From Gemmatimonadota bacterium (GTDB lineage Bacteria > Gemmatimonadota > Gemmatimonadetes > Gemmatimonadales > GWC2-71-9), in assembly GCA_003220795.1 (NCBI GenBank), contig QHTK01000049.1, positions 1 through 64,000 on the forward strand: a DNA stretch of 64,000 nt. The letters run 5' to 3'. This document shows, in pieces, positions 1 through 7,749 of this stretch. The notes under the pieces are model-generated. The model was not told the DNA's origin. It ran no database searches and saw only the letters and a program-made list of their open reading frames with translations. Made by a program: the position numbers and the translations under genes. The stretch's first letter is position 1. Each line of letters opens with the position of its first letter.

Positions 1-289
1 GCTCGATCGCATCGTCGAACAGGGCCTCTCGGCCGACTACGTGCTGCGCGAGACGAAGCGCGCGGTCGCGGGCGGCGGGCCGCGCGTCAAGATCTGGCCA
101 GGGATCGACATCGACATCCCTACGGGGCCGGCCGAGAAGAAGACCCAGCCCGAGGACGTGTACCAGGCGGTGCGCGCGGCGTTCCAGGGGGGCGCTCACG
201 GCGTGCTGCTGTCGCGGAAGTACTCGGAGATGAAGCTCGCGAACATCCGCGCCGCGGGGCGGGCGGTGCGCGAGCTGAAACCGGGATGA
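1..289 (+). CDS. C-terminal part of an unrecognised protein (5' end outside window)
   Basis: An open frame runs in from the left edge (codons in phase with base 2) and stops at 287-289, giving about 95 visible residues. The tail has an alternating strand/helix pattern, a stretch reading WPGIDIDIPTG, then an AFQGGAHGVLLSRKYSEM segment and a closing helix. This looks like the end of a TIM-barrel-type domain, possibly a glycoside-hydrolase-like protein, but too little is present to name a family. It is followed by 124 bases without a gene before the efflux cluster, so it is probably not part of that operon. The coding call rests on codon composition and the clean open frame. Confidence 0.6.
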   Translation, partial: LDRIVEQGLSADYVLRETKRAVAGGGPRVKIWPGIDIDIPTGPAEKKTQPEDVYQAVRAAFQGGAHGVLLSRKYSEMKLANIRAAGRAVRELKPG

Positions 290-413
290 CCATCGACAGT
301 CAGCTGTTGTTGCGATCACGCCACAGCGGCAATGCTTCGCAACGAAACTGATCCCGGCGGTGTCTAACAGTGGCTTGTCGCACCGTCCGGCCCCTGCCTC
401 GAGAGGAGCTCAC

Positions 414-1733
414 ATGCGCTTCCTTCCCACACGCCGGCACCGCATCGCTGCAGCCGTACTGACGCTCGTACTGCCCAGCGCCTGGCTCCTCGGGGGTGAG
501 CGCCGCGGCACGGATACGGTGATAGTGGCACCCGTGAAGCGCGGGCCGTTCACGGTAGTCGTCACCACGGCGGGCGAGCTGCGCGCGCGCCAATTCGTGC
601 AGGTCACTGCGCCGCCCGGCGGGCAGCAGGCCGGCGTCTTCCAGATGAAGATCTCTTCGATCGTGCCCGAAGGCACCGTGGTGAAGCAGGGGGACGTCGT
701 CGCCGAGCTCGACCGGACCACCGTCGCCCCGAAACTCCAGGAAGTGTCCCTCGCCCTGCAGAAGGCGGAGGCGCAGTACGAGCAGGCGATGCTCGACTCG
801 ACGCTCAACCTTTCCACGGCGCGGGAGAACATTCGCACGATGGAGCTCGGGCTCGAGGAGAAGCGGCTCGCCAAGGAACAGGCCGTCTACGAGGCGCCCA
901 CTGTCAAGCGCCAGGCGGAGATCGATTACGAGAAGGCCCAGCGCGCGCTGGCGCAGGCCAAGGCGGACTACGAGACGAAGACCGAGCAGGCGAAGGCCAA
1001 GATGCGCGAAGTCGGAGCGGAAGTTTCCCGGCAGCGCGGCTTGCTCAAGGCGGTGCAGGATTTCATGGCCGGGTTCACCATCAAGGCGCCCGCGCCAGGC
1101 ATGGTCATCTATGCGAAAGAATGGAACGGCAAGAAACGGACGACCGGTTCCCAGGTGAACGCCTGGGATCCCGGGGTCGCCCAGCTTCCCGACCTCACCC
1201 ACATGGAGTCGGTGACGTATGTCAACGAGATCGACGTCCGCAAGGTGGCGGTGGGGCAGCCCGTGGGGATCACGCTGGACGCCGATCCCACCAAGCGCCT
1301 CACCGGTAAGGTGACAAGCGTCGCGAATGTAGGCGAGCAACGCCCCAACGCCGACGCGAAGGTGTTCGAGGTGAAGGTACAGGTGGAGCAGTCGGACTCG
1401 ACGCTGCGCCCCGGCATGACCACCGGAAACGCGATCGAGACGCTCAAGGTCGCCGATGCGCTGTTCGTGCCGCTCGAGGCCCTGGGCTCAGAAGGCGGCG
1501 TGTCGTTCGTGTACAAGCAGGCGCGCGGGCGCGTCGTCAAGCAGGAAGTTGGCACGGGGGCGGTGAACGACGACGAGGTGATCATCGTCAGCGGCCTCGG
1601 CGTGGACGATCGGGTGCTGCTGTCACCGCCCGCCAACCATGAACGCCTCACACTCGTGCGGCTGCGGGCGGCCGGCGCCAGCGTGGCGACCGCGCCCGGC
1701 GACACCAGCAAGCAGGCGTCCATCAAGGATTGA
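414..1733 (+). CDS. MacA/HlyD-type periplasmic adaptor of an efflux system
   Basis: The product (439 residues) has an N-terminal signal/anchor segment (about residues 8-27), a biotinyl-lipoyl-like half followed by a long coiled-coil hairpin rich in Glu, Lys and Gln (about 105-215), the second lipoyl half, and a beta-barrel and membrane-proximal region towards the C-terminus. This is the build of membrane-fusion proteins that join an inner-membrane transporter to a TolC channel. I chose ATG 414 because GAGAGGAG lies just upstream; an in-frame ATG at 360 adds 18 residues without hydrophobic or conserved character. The FtsX-like permease starts 4 bases after the stop and a TolC-like gene follows, so the three form one tripartite efflux operon. 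The substrate cannot be deduced. The family is clear; the MacA subtype is inferred from the permease partner. Confidence 0.88.
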   Translation: MRFLPTRRHRIAAAVLTLVLPSAWLLGGERRGTDTVIVAPVKRGPFTVVVTTAGELRARQFVQVTAPPGGQQAGVFQMKISSIVPEGTVVKQGDVVAELDRTTVAPKLQEVSLALQKAEAQYEQAMLDSTLNLSTARENIRTMELGLEEKRLAKEQAVYEAPTVKRQAEIDYEKAQRALAQAKADYETKTEQAKAKMREVGAEVSRQRGLLKAVQDFMAGFTIKAPAPGMVIYAKEWNGKKRTTGSQVNAWDPGVAQLPDLTHMESVTYVNEIDVRKVAVGQPVGITLDADPTKRLTGKVTSVANVGEQRPNADAKVFEVKVQVEQSDSTLRPGMTTGNAIETLKVADALFVPLEALGSEGGVSFVYKQARGRVVKQEVGTGAVNDDEVIIVSGLGVDDRVLLSPPANHERLTLVRLRAAGASVATAPGDTSKQASIKD

Positions 1734-1737
1734 CCCC

Positions 1738-3135
1738 GTGCGCCTCGATCGCGCGACCCTGGCGCGGCTGCGCGCCGAACTCGGTCCCCAAGCGATCTTT
1801 ACATTCCGCACGGCGGTCGAGGCGCTGCAACACAACAAGCTACGTGCCTTCCTGACCTCGCTGGGCATCCTGTTCGGCGTCGCCTCCGTCATCGCCATGC
1901 TCGCCATCGGCAAGGGCGCCGAGCGCGAGATTCTCGAGCAGCTGCGCCTGCTCGGCTCCAACAACCTGCTGATCACCCCGCTGGTGCAGCAGAAGGAAGG
2001 GCCGATCGAGGAGCGGTCGGAGAAGGAAGTGAAGAAATTCTCACCGGGGCTCACCTACGCCGACGCGGAGGCGATCGCGCGGGTGATTCCGGCCGTCGAT
2101 GTCGCCTGCGCCGAGATCGTCTTGAACACGACGATCACCCGCGAAGGGCGGCATCGCTCCGGCAAGGTCGTGGGCGTGGACACGACGTACTTTCGCCTGA
2201 CGAACCTCGCGCTCGCGAGCGGGGATCCGTTCACGCCGCTGCAGGTGGAGCGCGGCCTGCCCGTCGCGATCATCGGGCTTGGCGTGCGGTCGCGCTTCTT
2301 CACCACGGAAGACCCGATCGGCAAGCCGCTCAAAGTAGGAAGCAACTGGGTCACCGTGATCGGGGTGCTGGCGGACCGGCGCGTGAGCACGCAGACCACC
2401 CAGAAGCTCGGTATCCGCGACATCAGCATGGACGTCTACGTCCCGGCGCGCACGCTGCTGCTGCGCTTCCGGAATCGCGCCCAGCTGACCCAGCGCGACA
2501 TCGAGACCGCGGCGCGCAGCTTCACCTTCGTCTCGGCCGACAGCGCCCCCGAGAGCGAAGCGGACCGCCAGGAGCGCCTCAATCGTAACCAGCTCGACCG
2601 CATCATCGTGCGGGTGAGCGACTCGAAGCTCGTCCCCTCTGTGGCGAGCGTCGTCCAGCGCATGCTCGCACGCCGCCACAACTCGGTCGTGGACTTCGAG
2701 ATCACTGTGCCCGAGCTGCTGCTGAAGCAGGAGCAGCGTACCAAGACCATCTTCAACGTCGTGCTCGGTGCCATCGCGTCCATTTCCCTGGTCGTCGGCG
2801 GCATCGGCATCATGAACATCATGCTCGCGTCGGTACTGGAGCGCATCCGGGAGATCGGCGTCCGCCGCGCGGTCGGCGCTACGCGGCGGGACATCCTGCT
2901 GCAGTTTCTGAGCGAGGCGGTGCTCATCAGCGTCGCCGGGGGTGGGGCGGGAATTCTCGTCGGCGGCGGTCTCAGCGCCGCCATCCAGCGATTCGCGGGC
3001 ATCCAGACGATCGTGTCGTACCTCTCGGTGGTAGTCGCCTTCGGCGTGTCGTTCACCGTGGGCCTGGCGTTCGGGATCATGCCGGCGCATCGCGCCGCGC
3101 GCCAAGATCCGGTCGTCTGCCTTCGCTACGAGTGA
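1738..3135 (+). CDS. MacB/FtsX-type ABC transporter permease (no fused ATPase)
   Basis: The product (465 residues) has one membrane segment near residues 38-60, a long periplasmic MacB-like domain, and three membrane segments in the last 120 residues containing the typical GGIGIMNIMLASVLER and REIGVRRAVGA stretches of FtsX-like permeases. It has no Walker motifs, so an ATPase must come from elsewhere; none is encoded next to it, which is unusual because macA-type clusters normally include a LolD/MacB-like ATP-binding gene. GTG 1738 is taken as the start, 4 bases after the adaptor stop; the longer open frame back to 1639 would read through the end of the adaptor gene and encodes Pro/Arg-rich out-of-frame sequence. 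The stop is followed at once by the TolC-like gene. The family assignment is firm; the transported compound is unknown. Confidence 0.87.
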   Translation: MRLDRATLARLRAELGPQAIFTFRTAVEALQHNKLRAFLTSLGILFGVASVIAMLAIGKGAEREILEQLRLLGSNNLLITPLVQQKEGPIEERSEKEVKKFSPGLTYADAEAIARVIPAVDVACAEIVLNTTITREGRHRSGKVVGVDTTYFRLTNLALASGDPFTPLQVERGLPVAIIGLGVRSRFFTTEDPIGKPLKVGSNWVTVIGVLADRRVSTQTTQKLGIRDISMDVYVPARTLLLRFRNRAQLTQRDIETAARSFTFVSADSAPESEADRQERLNRNQLDRIIVRVSDSKLVPSVASVVQRMLARRHNSVVDFEITVPELLLKQEQRTKTIFNVVLGAIASISLVVGGIGIMNIMLASVLERIREIGVRRAVGATRRDILLQFLSEAVLISVAGGGAGILVGGGLSAAIQRFAGIQTIVSYLSVVVAFGVSFTVGLAFGIMPAHRAARQDPVVCLRYE

Positions 3136-3140
3136 CTTCC

Positions 3141-4607
3141 ATGCGCCCTTCGAACCCCGCTCGGGCCGCGGCGGCTGTGGCCGCGCGCCTGATACTCGGC
3201 GGCCTCCGTCCGCTCGCCGCGCAGCAACCGATCACGCTCCCGCAGGCCGTCGCCCTGGCGCAGGAGCGAGGGCCGCAAGCCCAGGCCGCACGCGCCGCGC
3301 GCGACGCCGCCCGCTATCGCACCGGGGCGTTCACCGCGCGGCTCCTGCCGCAACTCTCGCTCGGCGGGACCGTGCCAACCTACAACCGGTCGATCATCCC
3401 GGTGCTGCAGCCCGACGGCAGCACCCTGTTTCGCCCCCAGGACCAGACAAACGCAGCCCTGAGCCTCAGCCTGTCCCAGACGCTTCCCGTGACCGGCGGA
3501 GCGCTGTTCGTCACTTCGTCGCTGGCCCGGCTGACGGTGAGCGGCCCGCAAGCGGTCGAGACGTGGTCCTCCACACCGGTCACCATCGGACTGCGCCAAG
3601 GCATCCTGCGCCCCAACGCGGCGGCGTGGGACCGCCGCGAGAACGCGGTGAGCGCCGAGCTCTCGGAGCGGCAATACCGCGAGGCGTTGGAGGACATCGC
3701 CCTCGCGACCACCGACCTCTTCTTCGACGTGTACGCAGCGCACGTCGCGCTCGACAACGCCGTCACGAACGCCGCTGTGAACGACACGCTCTACCGGTTG
3801 AACCAGGGCCGATTCGACGTCGGGAAGATCGGCGAGAACGACCTGCTGCAGAGCGAGCTGGCGCTGCTGCGGGCCCGGGCGGCGCTGGAGCGCGCGCGGC
3901 TGGACGATGAGCGCGCCACCGCCGCGCTGCGTCTCGCACTCAACCTCCCGCCGGGCACGCCCCTCGAGATCGCGGTGACACGGAACGTGCCGGAGTTCGA
4001 CGTCGACACCGCGCGCGCCGTGACCGAGGCCCTGCGCAACCGAGCCCTGGTGAGCGATGTGGAGTTGCAGGACGTGCAGGCGCGGCGCCGGGTGACCGAG
4101 GCCAAGCTCACGGGCGGCTTCGGCGCCACGGTCCAGGCCGCCTATGGATTCAACGCTACGGCGCCGAGCGCGAGCCTCGTGTATCAGAATCTGCTCGAGG
4201 CACGCCAATTCATGCTCTCGGTGCAGGTGCCGCTCGTAACGTGGGGCGCACACAAGGACGACATCCATGCCGCGGAGGCCGATCAGCGGCGCGTGGCGAG
4301 CCAGGCGCGGTCTGCCATTGACCAGGCGGCGCACGAGGCACACTTCGCGGCACTCCAGCTGTCGCAGGCGCGCCGCAACGTGGCGCTGCTGGCCAAAGCC
4401 GACACCGTGGGCCAGAAGCGATTCGAGGTGGCGTACAACCGGTACGTCATCGGGCGAATCGCGATCGACAATCTGTACATCGCACAGACCGAAAAGGACC
4501 AGGCCCTCACGAGTTTCGTGCAGGGACTGCGCGGCTATTGGCAAGCCCATTACTGGCTGCGCCGGGTCACGCTGTTCGACTTCGCGACCGGTCAGGTAAT
4601 CCGGTGA
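3141..4607 (+). CDS. TolC-family outer-membrane efflux protein
   Basis: The protein (488 residues from ATG 3141) begins with a hydrophobic export signal ending near LAAQQ and continues as two related halves of long amphipathic helices with Ala-rich heptads, as in outer-membrane efflux proteins that form the TolC trimeric tunnel. Its length is usual for the family. A GTG at 3132 overlaps the permease stop by 4 bases and would add three residues; either start keeps the gene translationally linked to the permease. With the upstream adaptor and permease it completes a periplasm-spanning export system from the inner membrane to the outside. Confidence 0.87.
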   Translation: MRPSNPARAAAAVAARLILGGLRPLAAQQPITLPQAVALAQERGPQAQAARAARDAARYRTGAFTARLLPQLSLGGTVPTYNRSIIPVLQPDGSTLFRPQDQTNAALSLSLSQTLPVTGGALFVTSSLARLTVSGPQAVETWSSTPVTIGLRQGILRPNAAAWDRRENAVSAELSERQYREALEDIALATTDLFFDVYAAHVALDNAVTNAAVNDTLYRLNQGRFDVGKIGENDLLQSELALLRARAALERARLDDERATAALRLALNLPPGTPLEIAVTRNVPEFDVDTARAVTEALRNRALVSDVELQDVQARRRVTEAKLTGGFGATVQAAYGFNATAPSASLVYQNLLEARQFMLSVQVPLVTWGAHKDDIHAAEADQRRVASQARSAIDQAAHEAHFAALQLSQARRNVALLAKADTVGQKRFEVAYNRYVIGRIAIDNLYIAQTEKDQALTSFVQGLRGYWQAHYWLRRVTLFDFATGQVIR

Positions 4608-4934
4608 AGTTGCCCCTTGCTCAAACCGCGGCGCCCTTCGTAGTTTGGTTTCAGCAGCATCACCAGAACCGAATCCAAAGGACTCTTCTGTGATGATCCG
4701 CATCCGCGACGCCTCACTCACGCTCCGCTGCCGAGCCGCCCGGGAATTCGTGTATCGGGCCGGCCCGCTGATGGGCGCTGACGGGCGTATTGCGTCTTAC
4801 GACGCCGCGGTGCGGCGCCGACGAGCCCCCTAGAAGGATAGGATCCATTGCCGTGATCCGGCTTCTCGGGGTGCTCCAGTGAACCCCGGGAGGCCGTTCT
4901 TGTTGTCTGGACACTCGAAACACGGATCACGCGC
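4608..4934. other. 327-base stretch without a convincing gene
   Basis: This gap separates the TolC-like gene from the ABC exporter gene. Short open frames cross it on both strands, but they lack ribosome-binding sites and their predicted peptides are Arg-rich and featureless. I see no tRNA cloverleaf and no strong hairpin followed by a T-run. It probably holds the end of the efflux transcript and the promoter for the exporter, but no promoter hexamers stand out. Confidence 0.5.
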
Positions 4935-7223
4935 ATGACGACTGACCTTCACAACCTCCAGCACCTCCACAACCTCGACACCGAGATTGTGGCGCGCTAT
5001 ACCGACCAGCCGCCCCGGCTGCCGGCCGAGCTGCGCCGGCAGATCGAGGCATCCTGGCACGGCGCCCCGGTGCAGCTCTACGCGTTCGCCGACCTGGACC
5101 ACGCTCTCCGGCTGACCCAGGTGTGGGTCGCGCTCGGCCCCGGGCAGCTGAGCGTGGCCCGGCCGTTGGAGCGCGGAGACCAGTGGGAGATCGAAAGCGT
5201 CGAGCGCGCCCACATTCAAGCGGTGCGCGAGGCCCCCGGTCTGTCCGCCAGCACGCTGACGATCCTGGGGCGCCCCGGCGACCCCCCACTCGCCGTGCTG
5301 CGCTACAGCCATCGCCAGCGGCGCGCGTTCGAGAACCTGAAGTTCGTGCTCGAAGAGGCGCTCGAGGGCCGCGCCGTCGCGGCGCCGGACGCGGACCAGG
5401 AATACGCGGCGAGCGTCGCGGGCCCGATTCGCGACGCCCAGGCCCTCGTGGCCGGTCGTCAAGTCGCGGTCATCAGGCGCCTGCTCGGCTACCTCGCGCC
5501 GTACCGCCGGCGGCTCACACTCGGTATGGCGGCGGCAACGCTGATCACGCTCGTGAGCCTGGTGCCGCCGTACCTCGCGGGATACGTGATCGACCGCGTG
5601 GTCCGGCCGGCGCAGGAAGGCCGGCTCGACGGCGGTCGCGCCGCAATGATCGCCTGGCTCGCCGTGGCGGCGATGGCGCTCGTGTATGTGGTGCGCCAGG
5701 CGGCGGCCCTGGTGCGGCTGCGGCTGATGGCCGTGTTGGGCGAGTGGGTGGCGCGCGACCTGCGCGCCGAGCTGTACGAGCACCTGCAGCGGCTCAGCCT
5801 CGCGTTCTTCTCGCGCAAGCGCACGGGCAGCCTGATCACGCGCGTGTCGGCCGACACCGACCGGTTGTGGGACTTTCTGGCCTTCGGTGTGGTGGACGTG
5901 TCGCTGTCGCTCGTGATGTTGGCGGGACTCGGCGCGGTGCTGGTGTCGCTCGACTGGCGGCTCGGTCTGGTGATGACGCTTCCCGTGCCGCTGTTCTGCT
6001 GGGCGATCTACCGGCATGGGGAAGCGCTCAACCGGGTGTTCCTGCGCGTGTGGCGCAAGTGGTCGCGGCTCACGGACGTGCTGTCAGACACCATGCCCGG
6101 GATTCGCGTCGTCAAGGCGTTCAACCAGGAGGCTCGTGAGGTCGCGCGGTTCGACGGTCACAACGACGACGTGACGGACGAGATCAACCGGCTGCACGGC
6201 CTGTGGACCACCTTCTGGCCGCTGCTCATGCTCGCGGTGCACGCCACCACGCTCGGCGTGTGGGTGCTGGCCGTGCCCCGCCTGCTGGGCGTCGGGCCGG
6301 CCCTGTCGGGGGGGACGTTCGTCTCGTTCCTCCTCTACACCACGATGTTCGTCGGGCCGATCGAGGTCATCGGCCAGATGGCGCGCACCATGCAGCGCGC
6401 CACGACGTCGGCCCACCGCGTGTTCGAGGTGCTCGACACCGAGCCCGAGATCACGGACGTGTCACGGCCGGTGCGGCTCGAGCCGGTCCGGGGCCAGGTC
6501 GAGTTCGAGAACGTGACCTTCGCCTACGACGGCGTCCGCCAAGTGCTCCGGGGCGTGAGCTTCGACGTGGCGCCAGGTGAGTTGATCGGTCTCGTCGGAC
6601 CCTCGGGTGGGGGCAAGACGACGATCGTGAACCTGATCGCGCGCTTCTACGACGTCACGGGCGGCGCGATCCGGATCGACGGCGTAGATCTGCGGCGGCT
6701 CGAGACCGGCCACTACCGCCGCCAGATCGGCATGGTGCTGCAGGACCCGTACCTGTTTCACGGGACCGTGCTCGAGAACATCCGCTACGGGCTGCCGAGC
6801 GCGTCGCTCGGGCAGGCCGTCGCGGCGGCGCGCGCCGCCAACGCGCACGACTTCATCTGCAAGCTGCAGCACGGCTACGACACCGTGGTGGGCGAGCGGG
6901 GGCACACCCTGTCGGGCGGCGAGCGGCAGCGCGTATCGATCGCGCGGGCGATCCTGCACGATCCGCGCATCCTGATCCTGGACGAGGCGACGTCGAGCGT
7001 CGACACCGAGACGGAGCGGGAGATCCAGGAGGCGTTGGAGCGGTTGATCGCCGGGCGCACCGTGTTCGCCATCGCCCACCGGCTGTCGACGCTGCGCAAG
7101 GCGTCCCGGCTGTTCGTGATCGCGGATGGGCGGCTGGTGGAAAGCGGCAGGCATGCGGAGCTGATGGCGAAGACGAACGGGAAGTATCGGAGGCTGTACG
7201 AAATGCAGGTGGAGCTGGCGTGA
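4935..7223 (+). CDS. ABC exporter, permease fused to ATPase, with extra N-terminal domain
   Basis: This 762-residue half-transporter carries about 180 residues of soluble N-terminal sequence, then six membrane segments (about 195-470) and an ABC ATPase. The ATPase has Walker A GPSGGGKTT near residue 555, the Q-loop LQDPYLF, the signature LSGGERQRVS near 660, Walker B LILDEATSSVD and the H-loop AHRLST, so it should be catalytically competent as a homodimer or heterodimer. The N-terminal extension is absent from MsbA-type exporters. The gene is followed 13 bases later by a DUF1854 gene; to my knowledge this transporter/DUF1854 pair recurs in bacteria and has been named after its association with cyanophycin metabolism, but no cyanophycin gene lies in this window. 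Substrate unknown. Confidence 0.88.
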   Translation: MTTDLHNLQHLHNLDTEIVARYTDQPPRLPAELRRQIEASWHGAPVQLYAFADLDHALRLTQVWVALGPGQLSVARPLERGDQWEIESVERAHIQAVREAPGLSASTLTILGRPGDPPLAVLRYSHRQRRAFENLKFVLEEALEGRAVAAPDADQEYAASVAGPIRDAQALVAGRQVAVIRRLLGYLAPYRRRLTLGMAAATLITLVSLVPPYLAGYVIDRVVRPAQEGRLDGGRAAMIAWLAVAAMALVYVVRQAAALVRLRLMAVLGEWVARDLRAELYEHLQRLSLAFFSRKRTGSLITRVSADTDRLWDFLAFGVVDVSLSLVMLAGLGAVLVSLDWRLGLVMTLPVPLFCWAIYRHGEALNRVFLRVWRKWSRLTDVLSDTMPGIRVVKAFNQEAREVARFDGHNDDVTDEINRLHGLWTTFWPLLMLAVHATTLGVWVLAVPRLLGVGPALSGGTFVSFLLYTTMFVGPIEVIGQMARTMQRATTSAHRVFEVLDTEPEITDVSRPVRLEPVRGQVEFENVTFAYDGVRQVLRGVSFDVAPGELIGLVGPSGGGKTTIVNLIARFYDVTGGAIRIDGVDLRRLETGHYRRQIGMVLQDPYLFHGTVLENIRYGLPSASLGQAVAAARAANAHDFICKLQHGYDTVVGERGHTLSGGERQRVSIARAILHDPRILILDEATSSVDTETEREIQEALERLIAGRTVFAIAHRLSTLRKASRLFVIADGRLVESGRHAELMAKTNGKYRRLYEMQVELA

Positions 7224-7236
7224 ACTGGGAGGCAAC

Positions 7237-7749
7237 ATGGACACAACTGCGGTCAGGAGACGTGAGCCCGACGAAAGCACTCTACCCGCCGGCGCGCTCA
7301 CTCTCGAGCGCCGCGCCGACGGCCGGCTCTGGGCCACCCGCGGCGACGCGGAGCGCGCCGTTTGGGTCCGCCGCTGCTTCCCGTGGTCCGAACCGGCTCG
7401 GTTCGTGTCGCTGCGGGACGATCAGGAGGCGGAGTTCGCGCTGGTGCGCGACCCCGCCGAGCTCGACGTCGCTTCGCGGCACGCGCTCGAGGAGGCAATG
7501 GCGGCGGCGGGATTTGTCTTCGAGGTCACACAGGTGACGGCGATCGAGGAGGAAGTGGAGATCCGGCACTGGCGGGTCGAGACCGTGCAGGGAACGCGCT
7601 CGTTTCAGACACGGCTCGACGCCTGGCCGCGGCTGTTGCCGCACGGCGGTCTGCTGCTCCGCGACGTGGCCGGGGACCTGTACCACGTGGCCGATCCGGC
7701 CGCGCTCGACAAGCAGAGCCGCACCCTGTTGTGGGCGTTCGTGGACTAG
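7237..7749 (+). CDS. DUF1854 family protein, partner of the ABC exporter
   Basis: The 170-residue soluble protein has no signal peptide or membrane segment and matches the general pattern I know for DUF1854 proteins: a compact beta-rich fold with an RCFPWSEP motif near residue 45, an EEEVEIRHWRVET segment near 105, and a C-terminal LLLRDVAGDLYHV stretch. ATG 7237 follows a good GGGAGG site. It is transcribed with the preceding exporter and presumably acts on it or on the exported material; its biochemical role is not known. Its stop codon shares bases with the stop of the opposing M61 peptidase gene (CTAG at 7746-7749), so the two transcripts converge with no spacer. Confidence 0.75.
   Translation: MDTTAVRRREPDESTLPAGALTLERRADGRLWATRGDAERAVWVRRCFPWSEPARFVSLRDDQEAEFALVRDPAELDVASRHALEEAMAAAGFVFEVTQVTAIEEEVEIRHWRVETVQGTRSFQTRLDAWPRLLPHGGLLLRDVAGDLYHVADPAALDKQSRTLLWAFVD

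Noticed and set aside
3126-4721. Long open frame of 531 codons on the minus strand opposite the TolC-like gene
   Set aside because: It is a shadow caused by GC-rich third codon positions; its sequence is low-complexity Arg/Gln/His and the plus-strand gene has clear family motifs.
4645-4833. 62-codon open frame between the TolC-like and exporter genes
   Set aside because: No ribosome-binding site, Arg-rich, and no recognisable feature.
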